The notes below the pieces were generated by a model. It was given only the letters and a program-made list of their open reading frames with translations, was not told where the DNA came from and did no database searches. A stretch of 64,000 bases of DNA from JANNNF01 sp040385825 (GTDB taxonomy: Bacteria; Pseudomonadota; Alphaproteobacteria; Rhodobacterales; Rhodobacteraceae): NCBI GenBank assembly GCA_040385825.1, contig JAZKGQ010000006.1, positions 630,430-694,429 on the forward strand, given 5' to 3'. The position numbers and the translations under genes were made by a program. The first letter of the stretch is position 1. Each line of letters opens with the position of its first letter. This document shows, piece after piece, positions 17,443-25,488 of this stretch.

Positions 17443-18515
17443 GCAGCGATGACGAAAGCAAGGATCACGAGGCCTCGCAGCGCAAGCTGGATCAGGCGCG
17501 TGAAAAGGGCGAAATTCCCCGCTCGACCGACCTGATGACCGCAGCGTCCTATGCGGGATTTCTGATTGCTGGCATGGGGTTGGGGGCCAGTGCCTTGCAG
17601 CAGGCGGGCCAGGCCGGGATGGTCTTGCTGGATCAGTCCGGTCCGTTGTCCCGGCAGATTGCAAGCGGATCGGCAGGTGCGGTCGGGGGGGCGCTGGGGC
17701 AAATGGTGGCGCCGCTCTGGCCATTCCTTCTGTTTCCTGCCGTGGCCGTGGTCGCGGTGATCACGGTCACCAAAGGTTGGCTGTTCACCCCTGCAAACCT
17801 TGCCTTCCGCGCCAGCCGCATCTCTCCTGTCGCGGTGGCGGGGCAGAAGTTCGGCCGCACCGGCCTGTTCGAGTTTGGCAAGAGTTTTGCCAAACTTTGC
17901 ATCGTATCGGCCCTGTTGGGCCTGTTCCTGATCAACCGTGCCGATGATATCCTTGCCACGCAGCAGCTTGACCCGGCGGGTGGCACTGGCGTTCTGTTGC
18001 GGCTGATCGTGCAGTTCCTGACCCTGATCCTGGGCATTTCGGTGGTGATCGGCGGCGGCGACTATCTGTGGCAATGGGCCGAACATGCCCGGCGCAACCG
18101 GATGTCGCGGCAGGAACTGGTTGATGAGGCAAAGGAATCGGACGGTGACCCGCATCAGAAGGCCGCGCGGCGGGCACGGGCACAGGAAATCGCGACCAAC
18201 CGCATGCTGAGCGATGTTGCGACGGCGGATGTGGTTCTGGTCAACCCCACCCATTATGCGGTCGCGTTGAAATGGACGCGGGCGGACCGGCACGCCCCGG
18301 TCTGTGTGGCCAAAGGGGTGGATGAAATTGCCGCCCGCATCCGCGAACGCGCGGCACAGGGCGGGGTGCCGGTCCACAGTGACCCGCCAACCGCCCGCGC
18401 GGTCTATGCCAGCGTCGAGGTGGGGCAGGAAATCCGGCCCGAGCATTACCGCGCCGTGGCCGCCGCCATCCGGTTTTCCGAGGCGATGCGCAAACGGATG
18501 AGGAGGCCACTGTGA
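17439..18515 (+). CDS. flhB: Flagellar export substrate-specificity switch FlhB
   Basis: FlhB switches export from rod/hook to filament substrates after self-cleavage. The 358-residue protein has a charged N terminus (DDESKDHEASQRKLDQAREKGEIPRSTDL), four membrane helices and a cytoplasmic domain with the autocleavage motif NPTH at residues 269-272 (the same numbering as enteric FlhB), followed by HYAVALKW. All motif residues are intact, so it should cleave and respond to FliK (encoded at 28.5 kb). It overlaps fliR and the following small gene by 4 bp each. Confidence 0.97.
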   Translation: MSSDDESKDHEASQRKLDQAREKGEIPRSTDLMTAASYAGFLIAGMGLGASALQQAGQAGMVLLDQSGPLSRQIASGSAGAVGGALGQMVAPLWPFLLFPAVAVVAVITVTKGWLFTPANLAFRASRISPVAVAGQKFGRTGLFEFGKSFAKLCIVSALLGLFLINRADDILATQQLDPAGGTGVLLRLIVQFLTLILGISVVIGGGDYLWQWAEHARRNRMSRQELVDEAKESDGDPHQKAARRARAQEIATNRMLSDVATADVVLVNPTHYAVALKWTRADRHAPVCVAKGVDEIAARIRERAAQGGVPVHSDPPTARAVYASVEVGQEIRPEHYRAVAAAIRFSEAMRKRMRRPL

Positions 18516-18847
18516 CCCCTGCCGAGAACCTGGCCCGGCTCGGGGCGCTGACCCGACTGGTGTTGGATGTGCAATTGTCGCGGCTGCACAATGCGGCGGC
18601 GGCGCGCGAGGCCAGCCTTGCGCATCTGGCAGCGCTCGTCCCCCAGGCGGGCGCGCAGGGTTTGTTGCCCGTGGCCCAGGCCCAGGCGGAACTGGCCTAT
18701 GACCGGTGGGCCGAGGCGCGGCGGGCCGAGATCAATCAGGTGCTGGCACGGCAAACCGCGGACTGGCTTCAGGCCCGCGCGGACGCGAGTCTGGCTTTCG
18801 GGCGGGCTGATGTGCTGCGCAAACTGGCCGAAAAGGCCCGGCGCTGA
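18512..18847 (+). CDS. Small helical protein coupled to flhB (FliJ-like candidate)
   Basis: This 111-residue product is predicted to be almost entirely alpha-helical and rich in Ala, Leu, Arg and Glu (NLARLGALTRLVLDVQLSRLHNAAAAREASLAHL, AEARRAEINQVLARQTADWLQARADASLAFGRADVLRKLAEKARR). No signal or membrane segment is visible. It overlaps flhB by 4 bp. No fliJ follows fliI in this cluster, so a short antiparallel coiled-coil protein at this place is a candidate FliJ equivalent. This rests on context and helical pattern only. Confidence 0.6.
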   Translation: MTPAENLARLGALTRLVLDVQLSRLHNAAAAREASLAHLAALVPQAGAQGLLPVAQAQAELAYDRWAEARRAEINQVLARQTADWLQARADASLAFGRADVLRKLAEKARR

Positions 18848-18857
18848 CCGGCACAGG

Positions 18858-19304
18858 CTAGCTGTCCTGCCGGACGATCTCGACGATCAGAACATCGGTG
18901 ATCAGGTCAGGAACGGCTTTGCTGGCGGTTTCGGTCAGGGCTTCGCGCAGCAACACCAAGTTGGCCGCATCGGTAAAGGCGCCGCGAAAGCCGCCGGCAT
19001 TCGCGTGGTCGAACAGCACCTGCAAGAACGCGTCCCGCAGTTTCGGTTCGCGCGCATAGACGGCCTCGCTGCTGCCTGCGGTCACTTCCAGGTTCAGCGA
19101 CAGCACGACCATCGCCGTCACTTGCCCGCCTTCGACAACTGGAATGACAAACTGGTTCGACATTTTCACATAATCCGGCGGCACCAGTGGCACCTCGGGT
19201 TCAGTCAGCTCGGCAGGTTCGGCAGGCGGGCGCAGCATGATGCCTGCCCCCGCCCCGGCACCAAGGCCCACAATCGCCAGGATCAGCGGAACAAGCTTTC
19301 CCAT
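18858..19304 (-). CDS. Second FliL-family basal-body protein
   Basis: The 148-residue product has one N-terminal membrane helix (LVPLILAIVGLGAGAGAGIML), an acidic Pro-rich linker and a FliL-type periplasmic domain (VKMSNQFVIPVVEGGQVTAMVVLSLNLEVTAGS...REPKLRDAFLQVLFDHANAGGF...DLITDVLIVEIVRQDS). It differs clearly from the FliL at 9177, so it is a paralogue with possibly separate function. It lies at the 3' end of the flgB-flgH leftward operon, 2 bp after flgH. Confidence 0.8.
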   Translation of the reverse strand: MGKLVPLILAIVGLGAGAGAGIMLRPPAEPAELTEPEVPLVPPDYVKMSNQFVIPVVEGGQVTAMVVLSLNLEVTAGSSEAVYAREPKLRDAFLQVLFDHANAGGFRGAFTDAANLVLLREALTETASKAVPDLITDVLIVEIVRQDS

Positions 19305-19306
19305 GG

Positions 19307-20029
19307 TCAGAACGGCAGCAGGATGTCGGCGACCTGCTGTCCATAGCGGGGTTGCTGAACATCGGTGATCTGGCCGCGCCCGCCATAGGAAATGCGCGCC
19401 CCGGCGATCTTGTCATAGGTGATCTCGTTTTGCCGCGAGATGTCGATGGGCCGCACATAGCCGGTCAGCAGAAGTTCCCGCAACTCGTTGTTTACCCTCA
19501 CCTCTTGCTGACCTTCCAGCCGCAGCACGCCATTCGGCAATTCTTCCACCACTGTTGCCGCCACCCGCAGCGTCAGCTTTTCATTGCGGCTGACAGACCC
19601 GTTGCCCTTGTAGCTGGAACTGGAGCTGGTTTCGACCGCATCCGCCATGCTGGCCCCGTCGGGCAGCTTTTCGTTGAGCCGCTGCGGAATGCCGAACAGC
19701 GATGGCATGCCCATGGATTCGTCGCCCGCCCGCGTGCGGCCGGTGCTGTTGGAAATCTGGGCGGAATCGTCAATTTCGATCACCACGGTCAGAATATCGC
19801 CGGTCTGCGCCGCCCTGCGGTCGCCAAACAGCGAGTCGGTGCCCGCCGTCCACAAGGACGACGCATCGGTCGGACCGGAGGGGTCGGTGTATTCGGGCAA
19901 GGCGGACGAATACATCGCAGCGTGCTGATAGCTGCCTTCCAGCGGTGAAAAATCAGGCGCGCGGCCCACTTGTTGCAGCTTGCCACAGGCGGCAAGCGAC
20001 AGGCTGGCGAGAATCAGGATGGGTCGCAT
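19307..20029 (-). CDS. flgH: Flagellar L-ring lipoprotein FlgH
   Basis: FlgH forms the outer-membrane L ring. The 240-residue product has a lipoprotein signal with lipobox LAAC (MRPILILASLSLAACG), then SLWTAGTDSLFGDRRAAQTGDILTVVIEIDDSAQISN, which is the conserved FlgH core, and NGVLRLEGQQEVRVNNELRELLLTGYVRPIDI. The ATG at 20029 follows an AAGGAG ribosome site; a longer in-frame start at 20110 would destroy the lipobox position. It sits between flgA and the second fliL. Confidence 0.96.
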   Translation of the reverse strand: MRPILILASLSLAACGKLQQVGRAPDFSPLEGSYQHAAMYSSALPEYTDPSGPTDASSLWTAGTDSLFGDRRAAQTGDILTVVIEIDDSAQISNSTGRTRAGDESMGMPSLFGIPQRLNEKLPDGASMADAVETSSSSSYKGNGSVSRNEKLTLRVAATVVEELPNGVLRLEGQQEVRVNNELRELLLTGYVRPIDISRQNEITYDKIAGARISYGGRGQITDVQQPRYGQQVADILLPF

Positions 20030-20039
20030 GGAGGCTCCT

Positions 20040-20453
20040 TCAGGACTGCGGGCCAACGCGCACCACACCATCCGGCCCGATCTGGCCGGTGACGGTGGTG
20101 CGCGAGGCAAGGTTCATCACCCGGATCACATCGCCGGTCCCGCCCCGAGCCAGGGCGCGGCCTTCGGTCAGGATGGACACGGCCCCGGCGCGGTAGATCA
20201 GAGGCACGATCTGGTTGCGGTCGATCAGAGCGGGGGGGCCGATGTCCTGCGCGCGGATGGCGCGGCCAGGATAAATGGCAATCCGCGCCTCCATTCCGAT
20301 TGCGGTCAACGGGTCCTCCAGCGCGCCGGGAATGGCGGCTTCGACCAGCGTCACATCCTCGGGGGCCAGCACGGCCATGGCGCGGATGGTGCGGTTGGCG
20401 ACCAGACTGTCGGCCATCGCGGCGGTCGGCAAAAGCAACAACAGCCGCCACAT
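20040..20453 (-). CDS. flgA: P-ring assembly chaperone FlgA
   Basis: FlgA is a periplasmic chaperone for FlgI. The short 137-residue product has a signal peptide (MWRLLLLLPTAAMA) followed by a SAF-like domain with RTIRAMAVLAPEDVTLVEAAIPGAL, a YPGRAIRAQDIGPPALIDRNQIVPLIYRAG core and the TGDVIRVMNLASRTTVTGQIGPDGVVRV ending. The short form lacking the N-terminal domain of enteric FlgA is normal in this group. The start overlaps the flgG stop by one base. Confidence 0.93.
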   Translation of the reverse strand: MWRLLLLLPTAAMADSLVANRTIRAMAVLAPEDVTLVEAAIPGALEDPLTAIGMEARIAIYPGRAIRAQDIGPPALIDRNQIVPLIYRAGAVSILTEGRALARGGTGDVIRVMNLASRTTVTGQIGPDGVVRVGPQS

Positions 20454-21238
20454 CAGCGTACCTGCGTGGTGGCAGACATCATCTGGTCGGCGGCGGTGAT
20501 GACCTTGGCGTTCAACTCGTAGCCACGCTGTGCCTTGATCAGTTCCGTCACCTCGCGCACGGCATCGACCGAGCTTTCCTCGAGATAGCCCTGCCGCAGG
20601 GTGCCCAGCCCATCAATGCCGGGCGTGCCGACAAGGGCGGGGCCAGAGGCCGGACTTTCAAGGAACAGGTTCGAGCCCATCGCCTCCAGCCCCTTTTCGT
20701 TGGTAAAGCCCACCAGATTCAACTGACCCAGCAGTTCGGGGTCCACCCGGTCGGCGAAATAGGCGTAAACCTCGCCTTCGGCATTGATCGACAGGCTGCG
20801 CGCATCGGACGGAATCGTCAGGCCGGGGGCGACGGTATAGCCGTCAGAGGTGACGATCAGCCCCTCGCCCGTGCGCTTCAACGCGCCGTCGCGGGTATAG
20901 CCGGAATTGCCGGCGGGCAACGTGACCTCAAGATAGCCTTTGCCCTCGATCGCCACGTCCAGATCGCCGCCGGTCTGCGCCAGCGTGCCCTGTGCCAGCA
21001 CCACCGAGACTGACGTGGGCCGCACGCCAAGGCCGATCTGGATGCCGGTCGGCAGCACGGTGCCATTTTGCGAGGAAATCGTGCCGGGCCGCGCAACCTG
21101 TTGATAATGCAGATCAGCAAAGTCTGCCCGCAAGGCATTGTAGCCGGTGGTGGACATGTTGGCCAGGTTCTGTGACACCACATCGACCCGCATCTGCTGG
21201 GCCGCCATGCCAGAGGCCGCAATCTGAAGGGCTTTCAT
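20453..21238 (-). CDS. flgG: Flagellar distal rod protein FlgG
   Basis: FlgG forms the distal rod. The 261-residue protein has the N-terminal signature (LQIAASGMAAQQMRVDVVSQNLANMSTTGYNALRADFADL), the central domain with VAIEGKGYLEVTLPAGNSGYTRDGALKRTGEGLIVTSDGY and the C-terminal EVTELIKAQRGYELNAKVITAADQMM. The ATG at 21238 gives the conserved MKALQIAASG start; a TTG one codon upstream is less likely. It lies between flgF and flgA in the rod operon. Confidence 0.97.
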   Translation of the reverse strand: MKALQIAASGMAAQQMRVDVVSQNLANMSTTGYNALRADFADLHYQQVARPGTISSQNGTVLPTGIQIGLGVRPTSVSVVLAQGTLAQTGGDLDVAIEGKGYLEVTLPAGNSGYTRDGALKRTGEGLIVTSDGYTVAPGLTIPSDARSLSINAEGEVYAYFADRVDPELLGQLNLVGFTNEKGLEAMGSNLFLESPASGPALVGTPGIDGLGTLRQGYLEESSVDAVREVTELIKAQRGYELNAKVITAADQMMSATTQVR

Positions 21239-21247
21239 CAAAGGCTC

Positions 21248-21958
21248 CTATCGGCCAAGGGTTTCAATGACGCCGCGCAGGCGGCTGTCTTCGGTATCAA
21301 GGAATTTCTGACCCATCTCATAGGCGCGTTGCACCTCGATCATCCGGGCGATTTCCGACACGGGTTCCACATTGCTGTTCTCAAGATAGCCTTGCAGGAC
21401 CACCGCCCCGTCGACAGGCTCCAGCGCATCGGCGGCAAACAGCGTTCCCGCCTGATGCCGCAGCGTCAGCGGGTCGGTCGGCGCCCACAGCCCCACGCGG
21501 GTCAGAGGCGCACCATCGGCAGACAGGGTGCCGTCCTGCCCCAGTGCCACCACGCGCGCCCCTGGCGGCACGAACACCGGCGCCCCGCCCTGGTCCAGCA
21601 GACGGTAACCATCACTGTTCACCAACTCGCCCGCCGCAGAGGGTGTAAAGCTGCCCGCGCGCGTCAGGCGTTCGCCCTCGGGCGTCTCAATCAGAAAGAA
21701 GCCCTCGCCCTGGATGGCGAAGTCATAGGTGGCCCCTGTCTGGCTGACGCCCGCCTGGGTCAGGTCAATCGCCCGAGTGTTGCCGCGGGCCATCGACAGC
21801 GACGGATCATCGCCCATCCGGGCGACATATTCCGAGAAGATCATCCCTTCGCGCCGGAACCCGGTGGTCGAGATGTTGGCGATGTTCTGCGCCACCATCT
21901 GCATTTCGCGCATGAGGCCCGACTGGCGGGTCAGTGTGGTATAGCCTGCGGCATCCAT
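21248..21958 (-). CDS. flgF: Flagellar proximal rod protein FlgF
   Basis: FlgF is one of the proximal rod subunits. The 236-residue protein has the axial signature GYTTLTRQSGLMREMQMVAQNIANISTTGFRREGMIFSEYV and the core block YDFAIQGEGFFLIETPEGERLTRAGSFTPSAAGELVNSDGYRLLD, with the typical C-terminal RMIEVQRAYEMGQKFLDTEDSRLRGVIETLGR. It resembles FlgG but lacks its C-terminal QTVDEMM-type end, which fits FlgF. It lies 3 bp after fliQ. Confidence 0.94.
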   Translation of the reverse strand: MDAAGYTTLTRQSGLMREMQMVAQNIANISTTGFRREGMIFSEYVARMGDDPSLSMARGNTRAIDLTQAGVSQTGATYDFAIQGEGFFLIETPEGERLTRAGSFTPSAAGELVNSDGYRLLDQGGAPVFVPPGARVVALGQDGTLSADGAPLTRVGLWAPTDPLTLRHQAGTLFAADALEPVDGAVVLQGYLENSNVEPVSEIARMIEVQRAYEMGQKFLDTEDSRLRGVIETLGR

Positions 21959-21961
21959 GGC

Positions 21962-22228
21962 TCAGCTTCCTGCGATCATCGGGATGATATGGTCGGTAAA
22001 GAACGACACGAGGGTCGAGGTCATGAAGCTCATCGACACCCAGAACACCGCCAGCATCGCCCCCACCTTGGGCACAAAGGTCAGGGTCATTTCCTGCACC
22101 GAGGTCAGGGCCTGAAACAGGCCGATGCCGACCCCGGCCACCAGGGCCACGATCAACAGCGGGGCCGAGATCTGCACCGCGATCCACAGACCCTGTCGCA
22201 GCGAATCGAAGATCATCGCTTCGGTCAT
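21962..22228 (-). CDS. fliQ: Flagellar export gate protein FliQ
   Basis: FliQ is the small four-copy subunit of the FliPQR gate. The 88-residue product has two membrane helices, the first with LWIAVQISAPLLIVALVAGVGIGLFQALTSVQEMTLTFVPK, which is the FliQ signature, and the second with LAVFWVSMSFMTSTLVSFFTDHIIPM. Length is exactly typical. It is embedded in the rod operon (fliE upstream, flgF downstream) rather than with fliP or fliR. Confidence 0.96.
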   Translation of the reverse strand: MTEAMIFDSLRQGLWIAVQISAPLLIVALVAGVGIGLFQALTSVQEMTLTFVPKVGAMLAVFWVSMSFMTSTLVSFFTDHIIPMIAGS

Positions 22229-22231
22229 GGC

Positions 22232-22516
22232 CTAGACCGGCATCCGCAGGATTTCCTGATAGGCCTCGACCACCCGGTCGCGCACGGTGGCGACTGTCTC
22301 TACCGCCATCTGCGACGAGGCCAGGGCCTGCACCAGGGCAAGCGGGTCGGCATTGCCGGTCATTGCGGCCCTGGCGGTGCGTTCATGATCGGTCAGGGCC
22401 TGCGTGAACGTGTCGATCAATCCGCCAGGCCCAGACCCGCCCGGTTGCGGCTGCGGTGCCGCGGCCGTGCGGGCCTGTGCATAGGTTTTCGCTGCGATAG
22501 AGGTGGTGAGTTCCAT
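22232..22516 (-). CDS. fliE: Flagellar hook-basal body adapter FliE
   Basis: FliE joins the MS ring/export gate to the rod. The 94-residue product has the conserved C-terminal two thirds (GLIDTFTQALTDHERTARAAMTGNADPLALVQALASSQMAVETVATVRDRVVEAYQEILRMPV), which is the FliE signature. The N-terminal region is Gln/Pro/Ala rich and variable. It is followed 3 bp later by fliQ and preceded by flgC, matching the usual flgB-flgC-fliE order. Confidence 0.94.
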   Translation of the reverse strand: MELTTSIAAKTYAQARTAAAPQPQPGGSGPGGLIDTFTQALTDHERTARAAMTGNADPLALVQALASSQMAVETVATVRDRVVEAYQEILRMPV

Positions 22517-22534
22517 TCTGGTGTCTCCTCGATG

Positions 22535-22927
22535 TTAACGGCGCAGCAGGTCGAACAGGCTGGTCGTCATCTGACGGGCCTGATCGAACATCCTGAGGTT
22601 CGCCTCGTAGCTGCGCTGCGCTTCGCGCGCGTCAGCGATTTCGATTACCAGATCGACATTCGAGCCGTCGTAGTAACCGCTTTCATCCGCCAGCGGATGG
22701 CCGGGGTCGTAAATCCGGGTCAACGCGCTGCGGTCGAGCCGGGGCGCGCCGGCTTCGACCATGCCCGAGTCCATCGCCTCGTCAAAGCTGACGACCTTGC
22801 GCTGGTAGCCGGGCGTATCGGCGTTTGCGATGTTCTCGGACACGTGGCGCAGCCGCATGGCCTGTGCTTCCATTCCAGAAGCGGCATAGCTGAGCGATGT
22901 CAGAAGCGTGCTCACCTGCGGCCTCAT
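22535..22927 (-). CDS. flgC: Flagellar proximal rod protein FlgC
   Basis: FlgC is a proximal rod subunit. The 130-residue product has the axial N-terminal signature (SYAASGMEAQAMRLRHVSENIANADTPGYQRKVVSFDEAM) and the C-terminal DSGYYDGSNVDLVIEIADAREAQRSYEANLRMFDQARQM. It overlaps flgB by 4 bp (ATGA). Length is normal for FlgC. Confidence 0.96.
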   Translation of the reverse strand: MRPQVSTLLTSLSYAASGMEAQAMRLRHVSENIANADTPGYQRKVVSFDEAMDSGMVEAGAPRLDRSALTRIYDPGHPLADESGYYDGSNVDLVIEIADAREAQRSYEANLRMFDQARQMTTSLFDLLRR

Positions 22928-23301
22928 TTCCGGCCAAGGCTGGCGCGGATCACATCGGAAGTGGACCGATAGATCGCGAGGGCCATTTCCTGGGTCTGCC
23001 GCGTTTCGACCGCATTGACCATCTCGCCCTCCAGCGAAACCGTGTTGCCATTCGGGCTGGCCCCGCCCGTCCCGGCTACAGTGACGGGGGTGGCACCGCT
23101 GGAAGTGGCACTGAAATGGCCCGCGCGGGTTGTGCGCATTTCAGCCTTACCTTGATAGACCTCGGCAAAGGGCGCCAGATCCTGCGCCTTGTATCCGGGC
23201 GTGTCCGCATTCGCGACATTCCGCGCGATCACGCCCATGCGGGCCCCGGCATAGGCAGCCATGCTTTGCGCCATCCGGGTGATTTCGAGTTTTTCAAACA
23301 T
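22924..23301 (-). CDS. flgB: Flagellar proximal rod protein FlgB
   Basis: FlgB is the innermost proximal rod subunit. The 125-residue product has MFEKLEITRMAQSMAAYAGARMGVIARNVANADTPGYKAQDLAPF and the C-terminal ETRQTQEMALAIYRSTSDVIRASLGRK. The ATG at 23301 matches the conserved MFEKLEI start; an in-frame start at 23331 would add a tail overlapping the CtrA-like box. It is the first gene of the leftward operon flgB-flgC-fliE-fliQ-flgF-flgG-flgA-flgH-fliL2. Confidence 0.95.
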   Translation of the reverse strand: MFEKLEITRMAQSMAAYAGARMGVIARNVANADTPGYKAQDLAPFAEVYQGKAEMRTTRAGHFSATSSGATPVTVAGTGGASPNGNTVSLEGEMVNAVETRQTQEMALAIYRSTSDVIRASLGRK

Positions 23302-23323
23302 CGGGATTTCTTCCTCGACCAAC

Positions 23324-23338
23324 TTCACCAAGGCTTAA
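23324..23338. promoter_or_regulatory. CtrA-like box in the flgB/fliI divergent promoter
   Basis: TTCA-N7-TTAA matches the CtrA consensus at seven of eight positions. It lies 22 bp before flgB and 47 bp before the fliI ATG. The 47-bp spacing is identical to that between the 9115 box and fliL, which supports a shared promoter architecture. Confidence 0.5.
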
Positions 23339-23385
23339 GGGTGATTCCTTTAGAAAGGGTAAGCAGCGAACAAAGGGAGAATCCC

Positions 23386-24696
23386 ATGACCGGAATATTT
23401 GATGCACTTCGTGCAGAAATCGGCTCTGTACGGCCAATAGTGCCGATTGGCCGGGTGTCGGAAACCGGCAAGGGCACGGTGACAGTGGTGGGTCTGCCGC
23501 AGGCGGCCCTTGGCGACCGGGTGCGAATCGAGGCCGGGCCTGCGGTGCTGTCGGGCGAGGTTCTGCGCCTGTCGCGCGACGGCGCGACGGTGTTGCCGGA
23601 CGGGGACGCCCAAGGGCTGGTCATCGGCGACCAGGTGGCCTTGCTGGGGCGGGCTGAAATAGCGCCGGATGACAGTTGGATCGGGCGGATCATCGATCCT
23701 TATGGCGCGCCGCTGGATGGGCGACCCCTGCTGCGCGGTCCGGTGACGCGGGCGTTGCGCGCGCAGGCCCCGGCGGCGGCAAACCGGCGACGCCTCGGCG
23801 CGCGGATGGAGACAGGCGTGGCGGTGTTCGACACGCTTTTGCCGCTGGTGCAGGGCCAGCGGATCGGGCTGTTCGCGGGATCGGGCGTGGGGAAATCCTC
23901 GCTTCTGGCCAGGTTTGCGCGCGGGGTGAAGGCGGATGTGGTGGTGATTGCGCTTGTCGGCGAACGCGGGCGCGAACTGCGCGAATTTACCGACCGGGTG
24001 CTTGGTCCTGCGGGCATGGCGCGGTCGGTGATCGTGACGGCCACGTCCGATATGTCACCTCTGACCCGCCGCCGCTGTGCGCTGTCGGCGATGGCGGTGG
24101 CCGAGCATTTCCGCGATCAGGGTCTGCAAGTGCTGTTTCTGGCCGATTCCATCACCCGCTTTGCCGAGGCGCACAGGGAGGTGGCACTGGCTGCGGGCGA
24201 AGAAGCCTCCTTGCGGGGCTATCCGCCGTCGTTGTCGCACGCCATCATGGGGCTGGCAGAACGGGCCGGGCCAGGGCCGGAAGGCGCGGGCGATATTACG
24301 GCCGTGTTTTCGGTGCTGGTCGCGGGGTCCGACATGGAGGAACCCGTGGCCGATATCCTGCGCGGCGTGCTGGACGGGCATGTGGTGATGGACCGCAAGA
24401 TTGCGGAACGCGGGCGCTATCCGGCGATCGATCTGTTGCGGTCGGTGTCACGCAGCCTGCCCGAGGCCGCCAGCGAGGAGGAAAACGAAATGATCTCTGA
24501 CGCGCGGCGGTTGCTGGGAGCCTATGACCGCGCAGAGATGATGATTCAGGCCGGGCTCTATGCCAAAGGGTCCGATCCGGTGGTCGACAGGGCGATCAGG
24601 CTTTGGCCTGCGCTAGATGCATTTCTGGCGGAAACGGCGCCAGAAACCGGCAGCGTGGGCAGCTTTGCGCGGTTGCAGGCCTGCCTGAAAGGCTGA
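23386..24696 (+). CDS. fliI: Flagellar export ATPase FliI
   Basis: FliI is the F1-beta-like ATPase of the flagellar export apparatus. The 436-residue protein has the Walker A loop GSGVGKSS (from residue 165), the catalytic ALVGERGRELREF segment and Walker B in VLFLADSITRFAEAHREVALAAGE, then YPPSLSHAIMGLAERAG. The ATG at 23386 follows a GGGAGA ribosome site; the reading frame is open upstream to 22897 only as a shadow of flgC-flgB. It is a single-gene rightward unit converging exactly on the DUF1217 gene, with no fliJ behind it. Confidence 0.97.
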   Translation: MTGIFDALRAEIGSVRPIVPIGRVSETGKGTVTVVGLPQAALGDRVRIEAGPAVLSGEVLRLSRDGATVLPDGDAQGLVIGDQVALLGRAEIAPDDSWIGRIIDPYGAPLDGRPLLRGPVTRALRAQAPAAANRRRLGARMETGVAVFDTLLPLVQGQRIGLFAGSGVGKSSLLARFARGVKADVVVIALVGERGRELREFTDRVLGPAGMARSVIVTATSDMSPLTRRRCALSAMAVAEHFRDQGLQVLFLADSITRFAEAHREVALAAGEEASLRGYPPSLSHAIMGLAERAGPGPEGAGDITAVFSVLVAGSDMEEPVADILRGVLDGHVVMDRKIAERGRYPAIDLLRSVSRSLPEAASEEENEMISDARRLLGAYDRAEMMIQAGLYAKGSDPVVDRAIRLWPALDAFLAETAPETGSVGSFARLQACLKG

Positions 24697-25488
24697 TCAG
24701 GACTGCAACAGTTGCAAGGCCAGCATGCCGGGCGAGCTGGCAGAGGCCCCCGTCGTCAGTTCGGAACGCAGCAGAAACCCTTTGACCAATGCCTCGACCT
24801 TGGCCGGATCGCTGAACTGGCTGATGCTGTCAGCCCCGAACCGGGCTTCGGCCTTGTCTTTCAGGACGGCCAGTTGCTGATCAAGGTCAATCGCGGCAAA
24901 GCTGGTCGGCAGCCCGAGCGCTGTCTGAAACACCTGGCGCAACGGGGCCGATCCCATCACGGTAAACCACTTGGCATCTTCCCCCATGGTCTTTGTCGCC
25001 AGCGTTGCCAATTCGCGTTCGGCGTTCAGCGCGTATCGGTAGTCATTGTTCTGGCTGCCGACCGCGGCCTCGAACTGCCGGGTGCGGTAAAGGGCAAGCG
25101 TGGTGTCGGCAAAATCCGACACCTTGTTGCCGGGTATCGCATAGTCGCCAAAGCCGAAGGCGGACGAGAATTTCAGATATTGCTTGTCTGCCAGACGGTT
25201 GGCGAGGGCATCTTCCGTCAACGTGCCATCTTCCAGCACCTTGCGGATGAAGTAGCGGTTGTTGATGTCATTCTCCAGCCCGTAGGCCCCAAGTGCCACG
25301 CCCAGCAATCGCCGGTCGGCCACCAGCTCTTCCGCCGTGTTGATCGCGCCGATCCTTTCGCGGAAATAGGCTTCGTCGCGCTGGTTGACGGCGCTGGCCT
25401 GAAAGGCCTGCTGCTGCGCCGCCATGGTGCGTTTCAAAACGCCCCAGCCGGCATAGCCACCCAAGGGCAAAACCGGCTGGAAATTCAT
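24697..25488 (-). CDS. DUF1217-family flagellar-cluster protein
   Basis: This 263-residue product belongs to the alphaproteobacterial DUF1217 family of flagellar clusters. It contains NQRDEAYFRERIGAINTAEELVADRRLLGVALGAYGLENDINNRYFIRKVLEDGT and LADKQYLKFSSAFGFGDY, which I recognise as family features. It is a predicted helical protein without signal peptide or membrane segment. Its function is not established. It overlaps flbT by 4 bp and is last in the leftward fliC-flaF-flbT group; its stop abuts the fliI stop. Confidence 0.82.
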   Translation of the reverse strand: MNFQPVLPLGGYAGWGVLKRTMAAQQQAFQASAVNQRDEAYFRERIGAINTAEELVADRRLLGVALGAYGLENDINNRYFIRKVLEDGTLTEDALANRLADKQYLKFSSAFGFGDYAIPGNKVSDFADTTLALYRTRQFEAAVGSQNNDYRYALNAERELATLATKTMGEDAKWFTVMGSAPLRQVFQTALGLPTSFAAIDLDQQLAVLKDKAEARFGADSISQFSDPAKVEALVKGFLLRSELTTGASASSPGMLALQLLQS

